Shown: positions 47,401-58,204 of the stretch, in pieces | How the letters are laid out: each line of letters opens with the position of its first letter | Position numbering within the stretch: the stretch's first letter is position 1 | DNA from: Cavenderia fasciculata | Lineage: Eukaryota; Evosea; Eumycetozoa; Acytosteliales; Cavenderiaceae | Direction of reading: 5' to 3' | NCBI RefSeq assembly: GCF_000203815.1 | Contig: NW_004457624.1 | Span: 310,001 to 374,000, forward strand | Length of the DNA stretch: 64,000 nucleotides | Made by a program: the position numbers and the translations under genes | Notes under the pieces: generated by a model | The model's input: the letters and a program-made list of their open reading frames with translations, nothing else | What the model was told of the DNA's origin: nothing | The model's database searches: none

Positions 47401-48988
47401 ATCTATTCTTATTTTTTACTTACGAAACACCAGTAATAGTTGGAGGTTTAGCTCCAGTAGGGAATGATTTACCATTGTTGGCAGTATAAGATTTCATAGT
47501 TGAAAGATACCTAAATGTGACAGGTGTTGTATTTAATCCACGTGGTAACATGAATGGTGCTCTAAATACGAATCCACTTGATGATCTGTGCAATCCAAAT
47601 GGGAGTGGTAGAGAGACGACCGAATAATAAGTGGATATTTGTACATTGCCTTGAAGGTATGGTACATCGGCTACCTGTGTCTCGAGATAGAGATTGTAGC
47701 CATTAGGTTTGTCTGTATACCCACTTGCACCAATAGAACTAATATACTCTTGGTCGGCAAGATACCCTATTTGATAGGTAACATTGAGTATAGATCTATA
47801 GCCTCCCTCTGCAACTTGTTGCATTCTATTCGTCATAGTGGATGATAACGACAACTCTTTGAAATAAGATATTCCCACCAAACTGTTTCCAAGTACCTTT
47901 CTAAGGAATCTAGTATTCGAGCCATCGACCGAATAAAATTGTAATTCATTCATCGACGTTGAACTAGAATTTACATTTAATTGAAGATGATAATTTGAAG
48001 TCACCCATTTACCAATAGTTCTTGCTACCTCTGGTGATGAACTTGATGTAAATCCTGCTAAATCAGTATCTAAATAAAAAAAAGAAAAAGAAAGAAAGAA
48101 AAAGAAAGTATAAATAAAATATATTATTTAATAATAATAATTAGACATACTATTAATAGTTGGGAAAAGTGAACCAGAAATGATAGGATTTGTAATGGTT
48201 GTAGTTGACATTCCAATTTCAAACAAATTGTCGGTCGCTGGTGTATAGGACATGGATGATTGTGGGGATATACTTAATTTGAATCGCATTGGAATGGTAG
48301 CAGTAGCAGTTGATTGTGGATAGATTGGAGCACACACATATCCACTCACTGCAGTACACGTCACAAATGTTTGAGAGGATACTAAATCGAAATCGACAGT
48401 CGTCAATACATCTACCACCCAAATACCATCTTGAACATATCTATTAATATTTGATGATTTTATAGTCAACGTTGATGGCAGTGCTAAAGTGTATATATTC
48501 GAAATAAGAAAGAAAAAGATAATTAGATATATATATATATGTATATGTTATTATTATTTGTTTGATTGATTGATTGATTGTGATTGATTCATACATTTAC
48601 AATTAAAATTCATATATTGATCAACAGATTCTGATTGAGTATTATATTCTATAAAGTAGGTTGTTTGAGCCATTGGTAGGTATGGGGTAACTTGAATGAG
48701 CGACTGGGTGCTGAGGGTAGCGAAGACACCAAAGGTGACTGACGAGTTGACGATGGCACCAGTCTCTTGAAACTTTAGTCTGACGCTGGTCACAGGTGCA
48801 GTGTTTTCTAACAACGCGTAGATAATGGGCACACACTGTAACCCTTGCGGCGTCGTAATCGCAGTGCCTTGCTTAGGCATTCTTTGGTTGGACACGACCT
48901 TTAAAGTTGCGTCGACACTACATAATGATATTATTACTAATAAACAAAGTACTATTGACACAATCACACCTATATTGTGTAGCTTCAT
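44472..48988 (-). CDS. ComC-like type I surface protein with EGF module (copy B2)
   Basis: Five exons (about 48988-48591, 48485-48150, 48071-47424, 47355-46701, 46612-44472), with the same layout as copy B1. A signal peptide (VIVSIVLCLLVIISLCSVDA) is followed by IPT/Ig-like domains, an EGF-like module identical to that of B1, the ComC-like domain, a transmembrane helix (IAGIAVAGSIVLLASTFLIVWYI) and a tail ending KIEMVTMK. The tail is closer to the fragment at 2-70 than that of B1 is. The intron between exons 4 and 5 contains a run of nearly 30 A (about 46627-46654). The function is inferred as cell-surface recognition or adhesion. Confidence 0.86.
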
Positions 48989-49396
48989 TCTTTTGGTGTG
49001 ATATTTTTTTTTATTTATTTTTTTTTTTACGTATGCTGCTAAGTACTCTAGTATTATGAATAATTTACTTTTTTAAAACAATTTAAAGAATGATGTGATA
49101 TATAATATTATAATATATATTAAATAAAGTGATGTCAATGGCACGGGGAATTAGGGACACCCCATTCGTGTTTGATTACAACTAAGATAAGAAATTTTTG
49201 GTAATATGGTAGGTCGGCGTAAATATCAAAAGATCTTTTTGTTTTTTTGGTGTTGGAAATTTCGTGATGGTCCTTGATTAAATATTATTAATTTAATTAC
49301 AAGTTCTATCTATCTATCTATATAATCCACTTCCAACTAGTAATACATTATTATTAATTATTATTAATGAATATTAATATTAAGTTAATATTAATA

Positions 49397-51355
49397 TTAT
49401 TTTTTAATACCAATAATTGATTTAAGTTCATATGATGTATGATATTCACCGAGGGAATATCCGAAATGTTGTGGTCGTTTTGCTTTTATGTCCCATTTCG
49501 TAGAGATATGGAATTGGGGTAATTCCAATGCAATCTTTTCTTCATCAATGGTTTTATCAATTTTCATCTTTAATGGTTTGGGAGTAGAAGAAGCTTTCTT
49601 TTTAGGTTGATTTAATGTTGGTTGTGTTGGTTCCAAGGATGGTGGTGGTGGATAGACATAGTGTCGATAGGAATGTCTAACATAGAATGATTCCAATGAT
49701 TTCGATTGTGAAAATGATTTAATCATCATATCTATTGATTCCTTTAAATCGGTGGGACCACGAGTTGAGAATGATATTTCCAAATGAGTTAGGTATGGTG
49801 ACGATAAACAAGAGTTGATCGTTGGTTGTAATACCGATCCTTTTATAAAACAAAAATCAATTGAATGAATAATTGATAGTCTAGTTACTCTTGTTGACTC
49901 TAATATTGATTCAATGATACCCATCTTTGCATGTTGATTTGTATTAGGATTAATGAGTGGTGGTGGTGGATTCAATGTATATCCACTATGATCAAATGTC
50001 AAAACAAGGTGGTTTTGATCCGTCATATGAATATTAAAATAAACCAATCCTAATTGATTCTCTGGTGTTGGTTGATCTAATCCAATAATCGCATTACTCG
50101 CTTGTACATATTGTTCCAAAATACTTGGCATTGACAATGACAACTTTGGAAATAGTTCTAATAAGTCTAAAGGGATTTGTGATGCATCACACCCTGCCGA
50201 CACTGGATTCCAAACCAATGATTTTAAATTATCCAGTACATTATTATTATTATTACAATTATTATTATTACAGTTATTATTTCTTAATGCAAGTTGTTTT
50301 AAATATTTTTGAGAAGCAATTAATTGGTTGGTTGGATCAGTGATTGTTAGTTCTTCTAATAGTCCATCTTGGGTGTACAGATAACTCTCTTTATATGTTA
50401 CATGTTTTGGTGAATCGAAATAGTTTTGTGACCCAAATATAACTTGATCTTTACTGATTCCCAATACTTTGAATCGTGTCAATCTACTATGATCTTCATT
50501 CATTTGAACAGGTACTTTAAAAGTATCCATATCATAATTGTATTCATAGTCATGTTGTGATTCATCTTGACTACCTTCATCTTCTTCTTCTTCATTATCT
50601 TGTTGTTGGGTTTGTAGAGTCTGACCTGCTATCAATCTCATTCGTTCAATTCTTTTGTTTTGTTCATCTACCTTTCGATCATGTACAATCGACGTACTTG
50701 CAAATGGAATGACATAGGTATCTTTGAGAGATACTTTAAACTTTTGACACCCAAGTAGTTCAGTCATCACATCACGTGCATACTGTTGACTTGAAGGTCG
50801 ACTATTCATCCAAAGACTACGATACTTTCTATCAACCTTGACATTAAATGTTTCAAATAATTTGAAACAATCAAATTGATAGTATTTATCTGTAATGATT
50901 ATACTACTACTCTTATTATGTTGTCTCTTCTTCTTCTTCTTCTCCTTCTTTTTCTTATTATTATTATTATTACTTTTGTTATTGTTTTTGTTATTATTGT
51001 TATTTTGAGAAGATAATCTAATGATTACAAGTGATTCATGTAAAGATAGTTTAGAGATGGTTGGTGCTTTCATGATTGATAGATGTGCGTCTATCTTGAT
51101 GGTCTTGACTAGTAGTGGGTCGGTAGTATGTTGATTCCAAATGACAATATCACGTTGCACAACAAAGCAATCTCTAATATAGTTGAACCAATCCTTGCAT
51201 ACCAATGCCAACTCTAACCTCCATTTAGAGCATCCCAACATCTTGTCAAGTGTGAATTCAACTGTATGATGCCATGTCTCTTTTAATATCAAATATTGTA
51301 TGTATTTGTTAACAACCACTATTATATTCGTATTTGTATTGGTATTCGTATTCAT
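49397..51355 (-). CDS. Dictyostelid F-box-like family protein
   Basis: A single exon of 652 residues. After a repetitive NT start, residues 20-70 (YLILKETWHH, then KWRLELALVCKDWFNYIRD) resemble the F-box-like start of a large dictyostelid family. The middle holds Asn/Lys low-complexity stretches (about 117-145) and an acidic Glu/Asp patch. The rest has scattered leucine-rich-like segments (LESFYVRHSY, LTHLEISFS). Such proteins may recruit substrates to SCF ubiquitin ligases, but that is inference. The gene is divergent from the PAH gene at 51529, with only about 170 bases between starts. Confidence 0.6.
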   Translation of the reverse strand: MNTNTNTNTNIIVVVNKYIQYLILKETWHHTVEFTLDKMLGCSKWRLELALVCKDWFNYIRDCFVVQRDIVIWNQHTTDPLLVKTIKIDAHLSIMKAPTISKLSLHESLVIIRLSSQNNNNNKNNNKSNNNNNKKKKEKKKKKRQHNKSSSIIITDKYYQFDCFKLFETFNVKVDRKYRSLWMNSRPSSQQYARDVMTELLGCQKFKVSLKDTYVIPFASTSIVHDRKVDEQNKRIERMRLIAGQTLQTQQQDNEEEEDEGSQDESQHDYEYNYDMDTFKVPVQMNEDHSRLTRFKVLGISKDQVIFGSQNYFDSPKHVTYKESYLYTQDGLLEELTITDPTNQLIASQKYLKQLALRNNNCNNNNCNNNNNVLDNLKSLVWNPVSAGCDASQIPLDLLELFPKLSLSMPSILEQYVQASNAIIGLDQPTPENQLGLVYFNIHMTDQNHLVLTFDHSGYTLNPPPPLINPNTNQHAKMGIIESILESTRVTRLSIIHSIDFCFIKGSVLQPTINSCLSSPYLTHLEISFSTRGPTDLKESIDMMIKSFSQSKSLESFYVRHSYRHYVYPPPPSLEPTQPTLNQPKKKASSTPKPLKMKIDKTIDEEKIALELPQFHISTKWDIKAKRPQHFGYSLGEYHTSYELKSIIGIKK

Positions 51356-51528
51356 TGATTGTGTGAATGAATGTACATTGTAATTACAATTATTACTATC
51401 TTCTAATTAATTGGAAAAAAAAAAAGAATAAAATAAACTTGAGCAAGCTGAGCTGCTTGAGTGAGACACAACCAAATGTTTATGAAATTTTAAAGTTCTT
51501 TTAACTTTATAATTTATTACAAATAATA

Positions 51529-52176
51529 ATGTATACAAGTCATCACAATCAAGAAGATGATACCTTTTCTTTATTAAATCAACTTGAACAATTAACTTTA
51601 GAGTCGGTCTCGCCGACATCATCTTCGACCAATCAACAGCAACAATCCAAAGGTTACCAAAATGCTGTTCTCTTTTACGATCAAATTATTAAAGATGTTC
51701 CTTTGTTGGTTCCACAATTTAACATTATCATGAAGGAATATAGACAACATATGTATGATACATAGATCTCTGCTTATTAATACATACTGTATGTATTAAT
51801 AATGTATGTTTCCTTTTTAATTAGATGTGATATACCTAAAACATTTCAAAGAGTTTATGATTTGTTCAAAGATCATAAACATTTAATCAAAGGATTTAGT
51901 CAATTCCTACCTCGTGAATATAAACATGTTGAGGAGAAGAAGAAGGAGGTGAAGGAGGGGGAGGAGGAAGATGAGAAAGATGCAGCCGTGCTATATGTAG
52001 CAAAGGTTAAACAACGATTTAAAAGTACCCCTCAAATATACCAACAATTTTTGGTGACCTTGAAGATATTTAATGGTAATAATCAAGCTGAAATAGCTTC
52101 TCTAATTAATATTTTGTTCATAGGTCATAATGATCTAATACAAGATTTTAAACATTTCCTTCCCAGACCAAAATAA
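51529..52176 (+). CDS. Small protein with two PAH (Sin3-like) domains
   Basis: Two exons (51529-51752, 51825-52176) sum to 191 residues. PAH-type helices occur twice: AVLFYDQIIKDVPLLVPQFNI, EYRQHICDIPKTFQRVYDLFK and LIKGFSQFLP, then YVAKVKQRF, IYQQFLVTLKIFN, EIASLINILFIGHNDLIQDF and FLPRPK. PAH domains in Sin3 bind short helices of repressors and bring in histone deacetylase. Here the protein is only two PAH units, without the HDAC-interacting region, so it could act as a small decoy or adaptor (inference). An acidic/Lys-rich linker joins the two units. Confidence 0.85.
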
Positions 52177-52205
52177 TCCCACTTTACTTGAATTAATCCT
52201 TTTTG

Positions 52206-52206
<1 letters not shown>

Positions 52207-52258
<52 letters not shown>
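52207..52258. repeat. AAT microsatellite and start of a duplicated 3' flank
   Basis: An ATA/AAT run is followed by about 85 bases (52258-52340) that recur at 52778-52862 after a second AAT run (52743-52780). The repeated part covers the end of the minus-strand gene at 52327 and its 3' flank. Confidence 0.85.
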
Positions 52259-52259
<1 letters not shown>

Positions 52260-52326
52260 CTTTTTAATAAATAATAATTGAATCCAATGGATAATTAAAT
52301 CTTTGTTATATACGAATTATTTATCA

Positions 52327-52735
52327 TCAAACAACGAGTTGATGTTTTAAAAAGTTAGAAAACTTGGTTCTTTTGATTTCTAAGGTGTCAGAACCCTCGA
52401 TAGTAAACTTGTCACAATAGAACATTGCCATTTTGGCAATATCTAATTCATCCATAGTGCTAGTTAGTTTGAAAAATATTGGATTAGTTACAATTGTATC
52501 AAGATTAACATTTCAAAGAAAAAGGTAACATACTTGACATTAATAGTCTTGGCACCAATTGGGTAACTACCAAATTTTGGTGCTCCAAATGTTTTGAATG
52601 CAGCCTCCAAGTTACCATGGTAATAAATATCCAAATAATCGAACGAAAGATAGTGGGCATATTCATCTTTGCTTTTGGTACATGGCAATAAGAATAAATT
52701 TATATTTGGTTGGTTTCTGTTTGACTCCTGGAGTG
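52327..52735 (-). CDS. Unknown small protein, possibly 5'-truncated
   Basis: Exon 2 (52459-52327) and exon 1 (ending 52534, GTATGT donor) join in frame to give about 95 residues from CTKSKDEYAHYLSFDYLDIY, with FKTFGAPKFGSYPIGAKTINV and MDELDIAKMAMFYCDKFTIEG. No family recognised. There is no ATG in frame at the 5' end; the frame stays open back to the AAT repeat at 52743. Either an upstream exon supplies the start or this is a truncated copy. The duplicated flank on both sides favours a collapsed tandem pair. Confidence 0.5.
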
Positions 52736-52742
52736 ATCTTTC

Positions 52743-52781
<39 letters not shown>

Positions 52782-52862
52782 CTTTTTAATAAATAAATAA
52801 TAATTGAATCCAATGGATAATTAAATCTTTGTTATATATGAATTATAAATCATCAAACAAGA
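52743..52862. repeat. Second copy of the AAT run and duplicated 3' flank
   Basis: It matches 52240-52340 over about 85 bases with few changes (shared words AATTGAATCCAATGGATAAT and TAAATCTTTGTTATAT). The copies are about 535 bases apart in direct orientation and flank the small gene at 52327. Confidence 0.85.
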
Positions 52863-53116
52863 CAAGTATTTTGTTGGGGCAAATGTTTCTGTTGTTGTCG
52901 TTGTAGTTCTTGTCTTTTGTTCCAAATATTTTCATCTTTTTTCTAAAAACAGATCTATCATTCATCCAGCTTGTGTCATCTAATCTATTCGTGTCAAATC
53001 TTTTTCCAAAGATCAATCTAATCTTTCTTTTCCTTTCTAAAAGAATGAATCATATAATTTCATTTCTTAGGTTGGTTGTATGTTTTGGTTGTTTGGTCGA
53101 ACTATTATTATTATTA
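52863..53116 (-). other. Possible exon or gene remnant
   Basis: The minus strand is open over about 53040-52853 (ERKRKIRLIFGKRFDTNRLDD, then SWMNDRSVFRKKMKIFG), ending in a stop inside the duplicated flank. A second frame after a TTTTTAG acceptor (RQELQRQQQKHLPQ) ends at the stop position used by the gene at 52327. I cannot decide between a remnant of its duplicate and chance. Confidence 0.3.
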
Positions 53117-54349
53117 TTATTGATGGTTTATTTGATCGATTGATATTCCTGTCCCCAACAAATAACTATATTAAAGTATAAATATAAATTGAATTAGTTA
53201 ATTATTTGATTTTGATTGGATATATATTAAAAATACATACAATGATAGAGAATTATTATAAAAAATAAAAGAATTATTATTGTTGTTACTACTACTACTA
53301 CTACTACTATTACTATTACCGCTACTACTTTCTATTTTTCCAATGATATGATTACATTGTTTACATTTTAGTAGTAGTTGTTGTTGTTGTTGTAGTTGTA
53401 GTTGATTATCCTTTTCAATGATTATATTTAAACCTATTTTACTTAATATATAGGAATGATTGTCAATCATAAATCGTTCTTGTTCCTCTGTATAAGTGTC
53501 AATGATCATTGTACTATCACCAACAATACAATCACACTCTATACACTTGAAAATGATTATGGATTGATAGAATTCATCCAATGATATGTCATTTGATGAT
53601 TTAACCTTATTCTTATTGTCTAGTTGTGTGATTGATTTTCTTTTAATCCCTGTTAACTTGTTATTATTATTAATATTATTATTTAGAGGTTGTTGTTGTT
53701 TCTTTGCTGATAAATTAGTTATAGTTGGTGCTTTAAATTGTCTGTATGGTGAAGTTGAAGTTGGGGATACAGGTGATAGTATTTGTTTTGATTGTGCTGA
53801 TTGAGATGGTGTTGTTGTTGTTGTTTCTCCTTCTTCTCCTTCTCCATCTTCATTATCTTTATCATCATCGTCATCATCTTGATCAATTGATCTAAATATT
53901 GATGATCCAGGTGTAGAAAAAGTTGGTGTAGCTGATAGAGTTGCATCTTCATCAATCTCTGATGTCGATCTATTACTACTACCGGTAGTCATCTCTGGTG
54001 ACATTGGTGATGTTGTTGAGTTGGTAGATGTTGTTGTCTTTGGTGTCCACGACGGAGTCGATAGAGGGAATTGCGATACATCAATATGATTACCACCACC
54101 ACCTGTGTTGTTGTTATTATTATGATGACGAATGACAGGTGTCTTGATTGCACTACTACTAGCAGTGGCAGTGGGAGTGGCAGCTATCTTGTTGTTGTTG
54201 TTGTTGTTGGACGGTCTCATAAACTTTGGAGGTGGTGATTTAAACGGTGATTGATAGTCCATCGATTGGTCGACATCATCATAGTCTTCATCATCATTGT
54301 ATTCGTCTTCTCCATCACCATGATGATCCTCTTGAATATTTGTGTTCAT
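53117..54349 (-). CDS. Mis18-like zinc-binding (Yippee/Mis18 fold) protein
   Basis: Exons 54349-53241 and 53165-53117 join in frame to 385 residues. The first 230 are low complexity (acidic start, Ser/Thr/Pro and Asn runs). The folded part starts at about 255: FKCIECDCIVGDSTMI gives the first CxxC and LLKCKQCNHIIGKIESS the second, with the Gly-Asp after the first pair and the spacing seen in Mis18. An Asn/Ser insert follows the second CxxC, then FIFYNNSLSFYLLG closes the domain. Mis18 proteins prime centromeres for CENP-A loading. The assignment rests on the paired CxxC motifs and their context; a Yippee or cereblon-type domain is the alternative. Confidence 0.65.
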
Positions 54350-54447
54350 CGTCGTGAATTCTAATTAATAATAAATTATTTTACTTGGCTTTCGAAAGTT
54401 TGTTTGGTGGCGCCAAAAATAATTTTTAATTGCACGTTAATATAATG

Positions 54448-54497
54448 GTCATTCATATTTAATCTTTCTATCAACCTATCATTCACCAGCATCGTCG
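54448..54497. repeat. Single copy of the 56.05-kb hairpin arm
   Basis: The stretch CAACCTATCATTCACCAGCA and flanking words (GGTCATTCATAT before, TCGAT after) match the loop and right arm of the hairpin at 56050-56120. It lacks the left arm, so it may be a solo piece of the same element. Confidence 0.55.
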
Positions 54498-54662
54498 ATC
54501 TTTCACCACGGTATACTGATGTTTGGAATACATCATTCCTAAAAGTAATTTAATGTAAACAATCTAGATTTAAAGAAATGTCATCTGCCATCCTGCTGCC
54601 TTAACAATATTTATTTTGATTTCTAGAGGCATATAGTATTTTAATAATTATTATAATATTTA

Positions 54663-54920
54663 TTATTTTAAATTATTATAACAAAATCCGGTACATGTTG
54701 CAACGGCTGGAGTAGCATAGTGAGTGACACCCCAACAGAGTGCTTTGACTTGAGGAGGAAGGACTGGGACACGACAAAAGGCTTCCATGGCAGCAACACT
54801 GGTTCGACAAGCTGCAATGCATTGTCCAACTGAAACTGCCAAGACTTGATTATTGTTTTGGGTCAATAATAAAATTGACATCAATAAAAAGATCATAATT
54901 GTTGTTGGGTTTCTTGACAT
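54663..54920 (-). CDS. Small secreted Cys-containing protein
   Basis: A single exon of 85 residues. A signal peptide (IMIFLLMSILLLTQNNNQVLA) is followed by about 55 residues with six cysteines in the pattern CxxxC ... C ... C ... CxxxC (GQCIAACR, FCRV, LCWG, TCTGFCY) rich in Ala and Val. Small secreted proteins with this spacing occur in several eukaryotes and are mostly of unknown role; an extracellular or antimicrobial function is only a guess. About 570 bases of spacer with poly-A and AT tracts follow before the next feature. Confidence 0.7.
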   Translation of the reverse strand: MSRNPTTIMIFLLMSILLLTQNNNQVLAVSVGQCIAACRTSVAAMEAFCRVPVLPPQVKALCWGVTHYATPAVATCTGFCYNNLK

Positions 54921-55504
54921 TTTAGAAGAATGATAATAGAACTACTTTTTGTTGGGTATTTGATTGACTTGTTGTTTGTTGTGTTGAAAAGAAAGAAAAG
55001 CTCAAGCTTTTGATTATATATATATATATAGAGTAAAAAAACTATATGAAATAATACAAGTATTGAAAAAACAATAAATTGATTATTGAATTTTTGATTT
55101 CCATATCTTTCTCTTTACATGTACTTATCGCCACCATTCATTAATATTAAATTGAGTGTTGGTTGATTTAATTAGTGGTTGGATGGTTGATTATTATTAT
55201 TTTTTAATTGATCTTGATCCATCCCTTTTCTCAACAATGACTATCGCAAAGTAAATAAATAATAAATTGAATTAATTAATTTTATTGATTATAGATTTCA
55301 TTATGATAGATTTAAAATACATACAATGAAAGAGAATTATTATTATAAAGGGGATACTAGAAAAATAGAACCCTATTTCCTTGAATTTTTAAAGATAGAT
55401 CACCAAATTTATTTTTTTTATTTTTTTTTCTTTGTGTGATCTTCAAGACCTTTTTTTTTTTTTTTTTTTGTTTCATTCATTCATTCATTCATTTTAATTT
55501 AATA

Positions 55505-56790
55505 ATGGATGATAAAGACGAAAGGATATTTCGTTTAGAACAGGAGCTTCTACAATTCAAGCAATTGTTAATGCAGAAACAATTAAATCAAACAACTCAA
55601 CACCAACAACTAAATCAATCAAATTATCCATCAAACCAACAATATCAATATCAACCACAATCGAATCAATCAAATTATCAATCAAATTATCAATCAAACC
55701 AACACAATCAAATCAATCAAATTATCAATCAAACCAACAATATCAATATCAACCACAATCGAATCAATCAAATTATCAATCAAACCACTATCAGATAAAT
55801 AATATTTGGTATTCAAATCAATCAAAGAGATGTAGCACAACAAGAACAATACTCGGTATATATAAATTCAATATCCTTATCAATTGCTATCATACACAAC
55901 TGAATCGATTTACATACAAACAAATAGTTGATTTTCTAACAAGGAGAATTTAATGTTTATAATAGATCCCTCCAACAAATCGGAGAAACAAATTATAACA
56001 AGTTACAGAGAGACCATTCATTTTCATCCAATAACATATACCTGTCGCATGCTGGTGAATGATATGTTGATACAATTATCATTCATATGGATCATTGTAT
56101 CAACCTATCATTCACCAGCATTATCGATCGATGACGGTACGTACTTATGTAGGTAGTGGTTGCCCGACCCCCTCCCCTCCAGATGATCATCACCCAATCA
56201 AAAGTTGGTCTTATAGTTATTATCCGAATGGTTTTTATAATAATTAATAATTAATACGCATAACAACCAAAGGTTAGAGACTGTTATATCGACCTGTTAA
56301 AAGAAATACTAGAACAGGTCAAGACCAATCCTAGAGTATTGATAAGTGGTACGAGTGGAATTGGTAAATCAATATTTGGTATTTATCTACTACATTATTG
56401 TAGACAATTCAAAATGTAGTGTATCATACTAGCTTACATACCGATAGTTATTCATTTTACATTTGGTAATGGTGTACCTTGTGCCACTAGATAAGCAATG
56501 AATGTCTGAAGATCCGACCTTGTCGTCATGCTACAATTACAATGATACTAAGGTACACCACATGACGACGACGATGATCAGAATCTCTCTAATCGTTGTC
56601 TCTTTAGATTCAGTTACAGAAATAGGTTGGTGAATAAGATTCAATTTCATCATCAAAAAGAGCTTATTATTATGGATGATATATTGCCAGGTGGAGGTAC
56701 TACACCATTTGACAAACAGACATGGTACGGATTGGTAAGGCCTTTTAACCTCGACACTAATTGTATATCAATACTTTAAAGTATTGTCAT
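55505..56790 (+). pseudogene. Decayed P-loop NTPase gene (CRN-like, tentative)
   Basis: An ATG at 55505 opens a coiled-coil start (DERIFRLEQELLQFKQLLMQ), then Gln/Asn repeats in which a 50-base block is duplicated with a frame change. After a gap that contains the 56050 hairpin, about 56275-56419 encodes RDCYIDLLKEILEQ and LISGTSGIGKSIFGIYLL, a Walker A motif, then stops. A later piece (56640-56755) encodes KELIIMDDILPGGG, like a Walker B. The order resembles the P-loop domain of Crinkler-type or related NTPases in dictyostelids. The frames are broken, so I call it a pseudogene. A gene with several unseen short introns is less likely. Confidence 0.6.
56050..56120. repeat. 30-bp inverted repeat (hairpin) with 11-base loop
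   Basis: The arms 56050-56079 and 56091-56120 pair at 28 of 30 positions. The loop is CATTCATATGG. The size and near-perfect stem fit a small-RNA precursor or a tiny inverted-repeat element. A solo copy of the right arm lies at 54448-54497. Confidence 0.85.
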
Positions 56791-56850
56791 CAATCTTTGA
56801 ACTATTCACCAATTGGTCATTTCTTTATTCCAAAATAAATGTTTGTTTAT

Positions 56851-58204
56851 TTAAATAAATAATGATAATAATAATGTTGTAGCTATCGTGAATATAAAGA
56901 TAATATAAATTTGTGGATAATGTGATAATGATCCAGTACTTGAAGTAATCGATCCAGCACCTCGTATACCACACATACCATAATTTAATCCATTGAATGG
57001 AGTATCTTTTGGATTACATCTAGATGGATCTTCGAAACGGAAACAAGCATCCTGGTATTTGCAGTAGAGTGTAGGACACTCACGAGACAACTTGCTACCT
57101 GGGACATGTTGTCTATTTGAAAGATAGGTCTTTGTTCGAATAGAACAATCGATAATATCTATATAAGATTCCATACATTTCGTCATCTTGGGTTGATTGT
57201 AGTAATACAATGAATCTTTGCATACTCCAGTTGAAGAACCCGTGGCAGTACACTCACACTTTTCAAATCGGTCATTGCATCCTGATGTCTCTGTACCCGG
57301 GGAGCAGATAACCGAACTATTTGTAGCAGGTGCTATCACCTCGCAAACATGAGTCGCCATGTTACAATAGTACCCTTGACGAGAGTTGCATGATCCGGCG
57401 GGTGAAGTGTAGTTACATGCTTGACCAAGACCCTTACTTCCCATCTTGACACACACCAAACTATTGGTGATGTTGTTGGCATCGGATGGATCACACAATA
57501 AACCAAGTATACATTGTGGATTAGTTAGAGGTGCATCAATGTCGTCGAAATACCTTGAACACTTTTCACCCAACCCAACTCTATTATAACATTTTTGTTT
57601 GTTACAGAATTGATCCCATGGACAATGTTCTTGTTTGGTGCATTCAATTCCTGCTTCTACCTCTGATCCAAGGAGTAGTGGCATGCAAACATCTTTGATT
57701 GGCTCACATTCCAACCCATCTAGACATTGATTATCTCTTTTGCACTTTTCACCGTATTGCAAGTATTTCAATGTTTGACAAGTCTTTTGTGATTCATTTC
57801 TGGCAGAAGGATAACAATCAGCTCCATCTATACACCCATTATCAGCGTCACAGACTTCACCCAATCCAGACTGTTTTTTACACACATTCAATGGAATAGG
57901 TTCAGTTGACGATCCATCACTACTTTCCGATGATGGAGATGATGGAGATGATGGTTTTGGTTTATTCTTTGGATTCAATCCACAATATAATCCCAACTAA
58001 AAATAATTTAATTAAATATAAAATTAATTAATATTTTAAATTATTTTTTTATTTGTTTATTCTATTTATAATTATACATACTTGACAAAGAGTATTTGGT
58101 TTAGTACAATCCTGTCCTTCAGTTAAACATTTGTTACAAGTTTGTGAGCTACAAGTTGATATCAATAATACCAATAATAATAAAAATGTAATTATTACTT
58201 TCAT
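56851..58204 (-). CDS. Secreted Cys-rich protein, probably GPI-anchored
   Basis: Exons 58204-58082 and 57996-56851 give 422 residues. A signal peptide (VIITFLLLLVLLISTCSS) is followed by repeated Cys-rich units (CNKCLTEGQDC, GEKCKRDNQCLDGLECEP, CTKQEHCPWDQFC, LGEKCSRYFDD, LGQACNYTSPAGSC) of the dickkopf/EB-like type common in dictyostelid surface proteins. A Ser/Pro linker sits near residues 51-70. The chain ends with a Ser-rich stretch and a hydrophobic tail (IYIIFIFTIATTLLLSLFI) with no basic residues after it, the form of a GPI-attachment signal. The role is unknown. Confidence 0.82.

Noticed and set aside
52910-53143. Plus open frame rich in Leu/Phe
   Set aside because: Opposite the last exon of the Mis18-like gene and a possible minus exon; low complexity.
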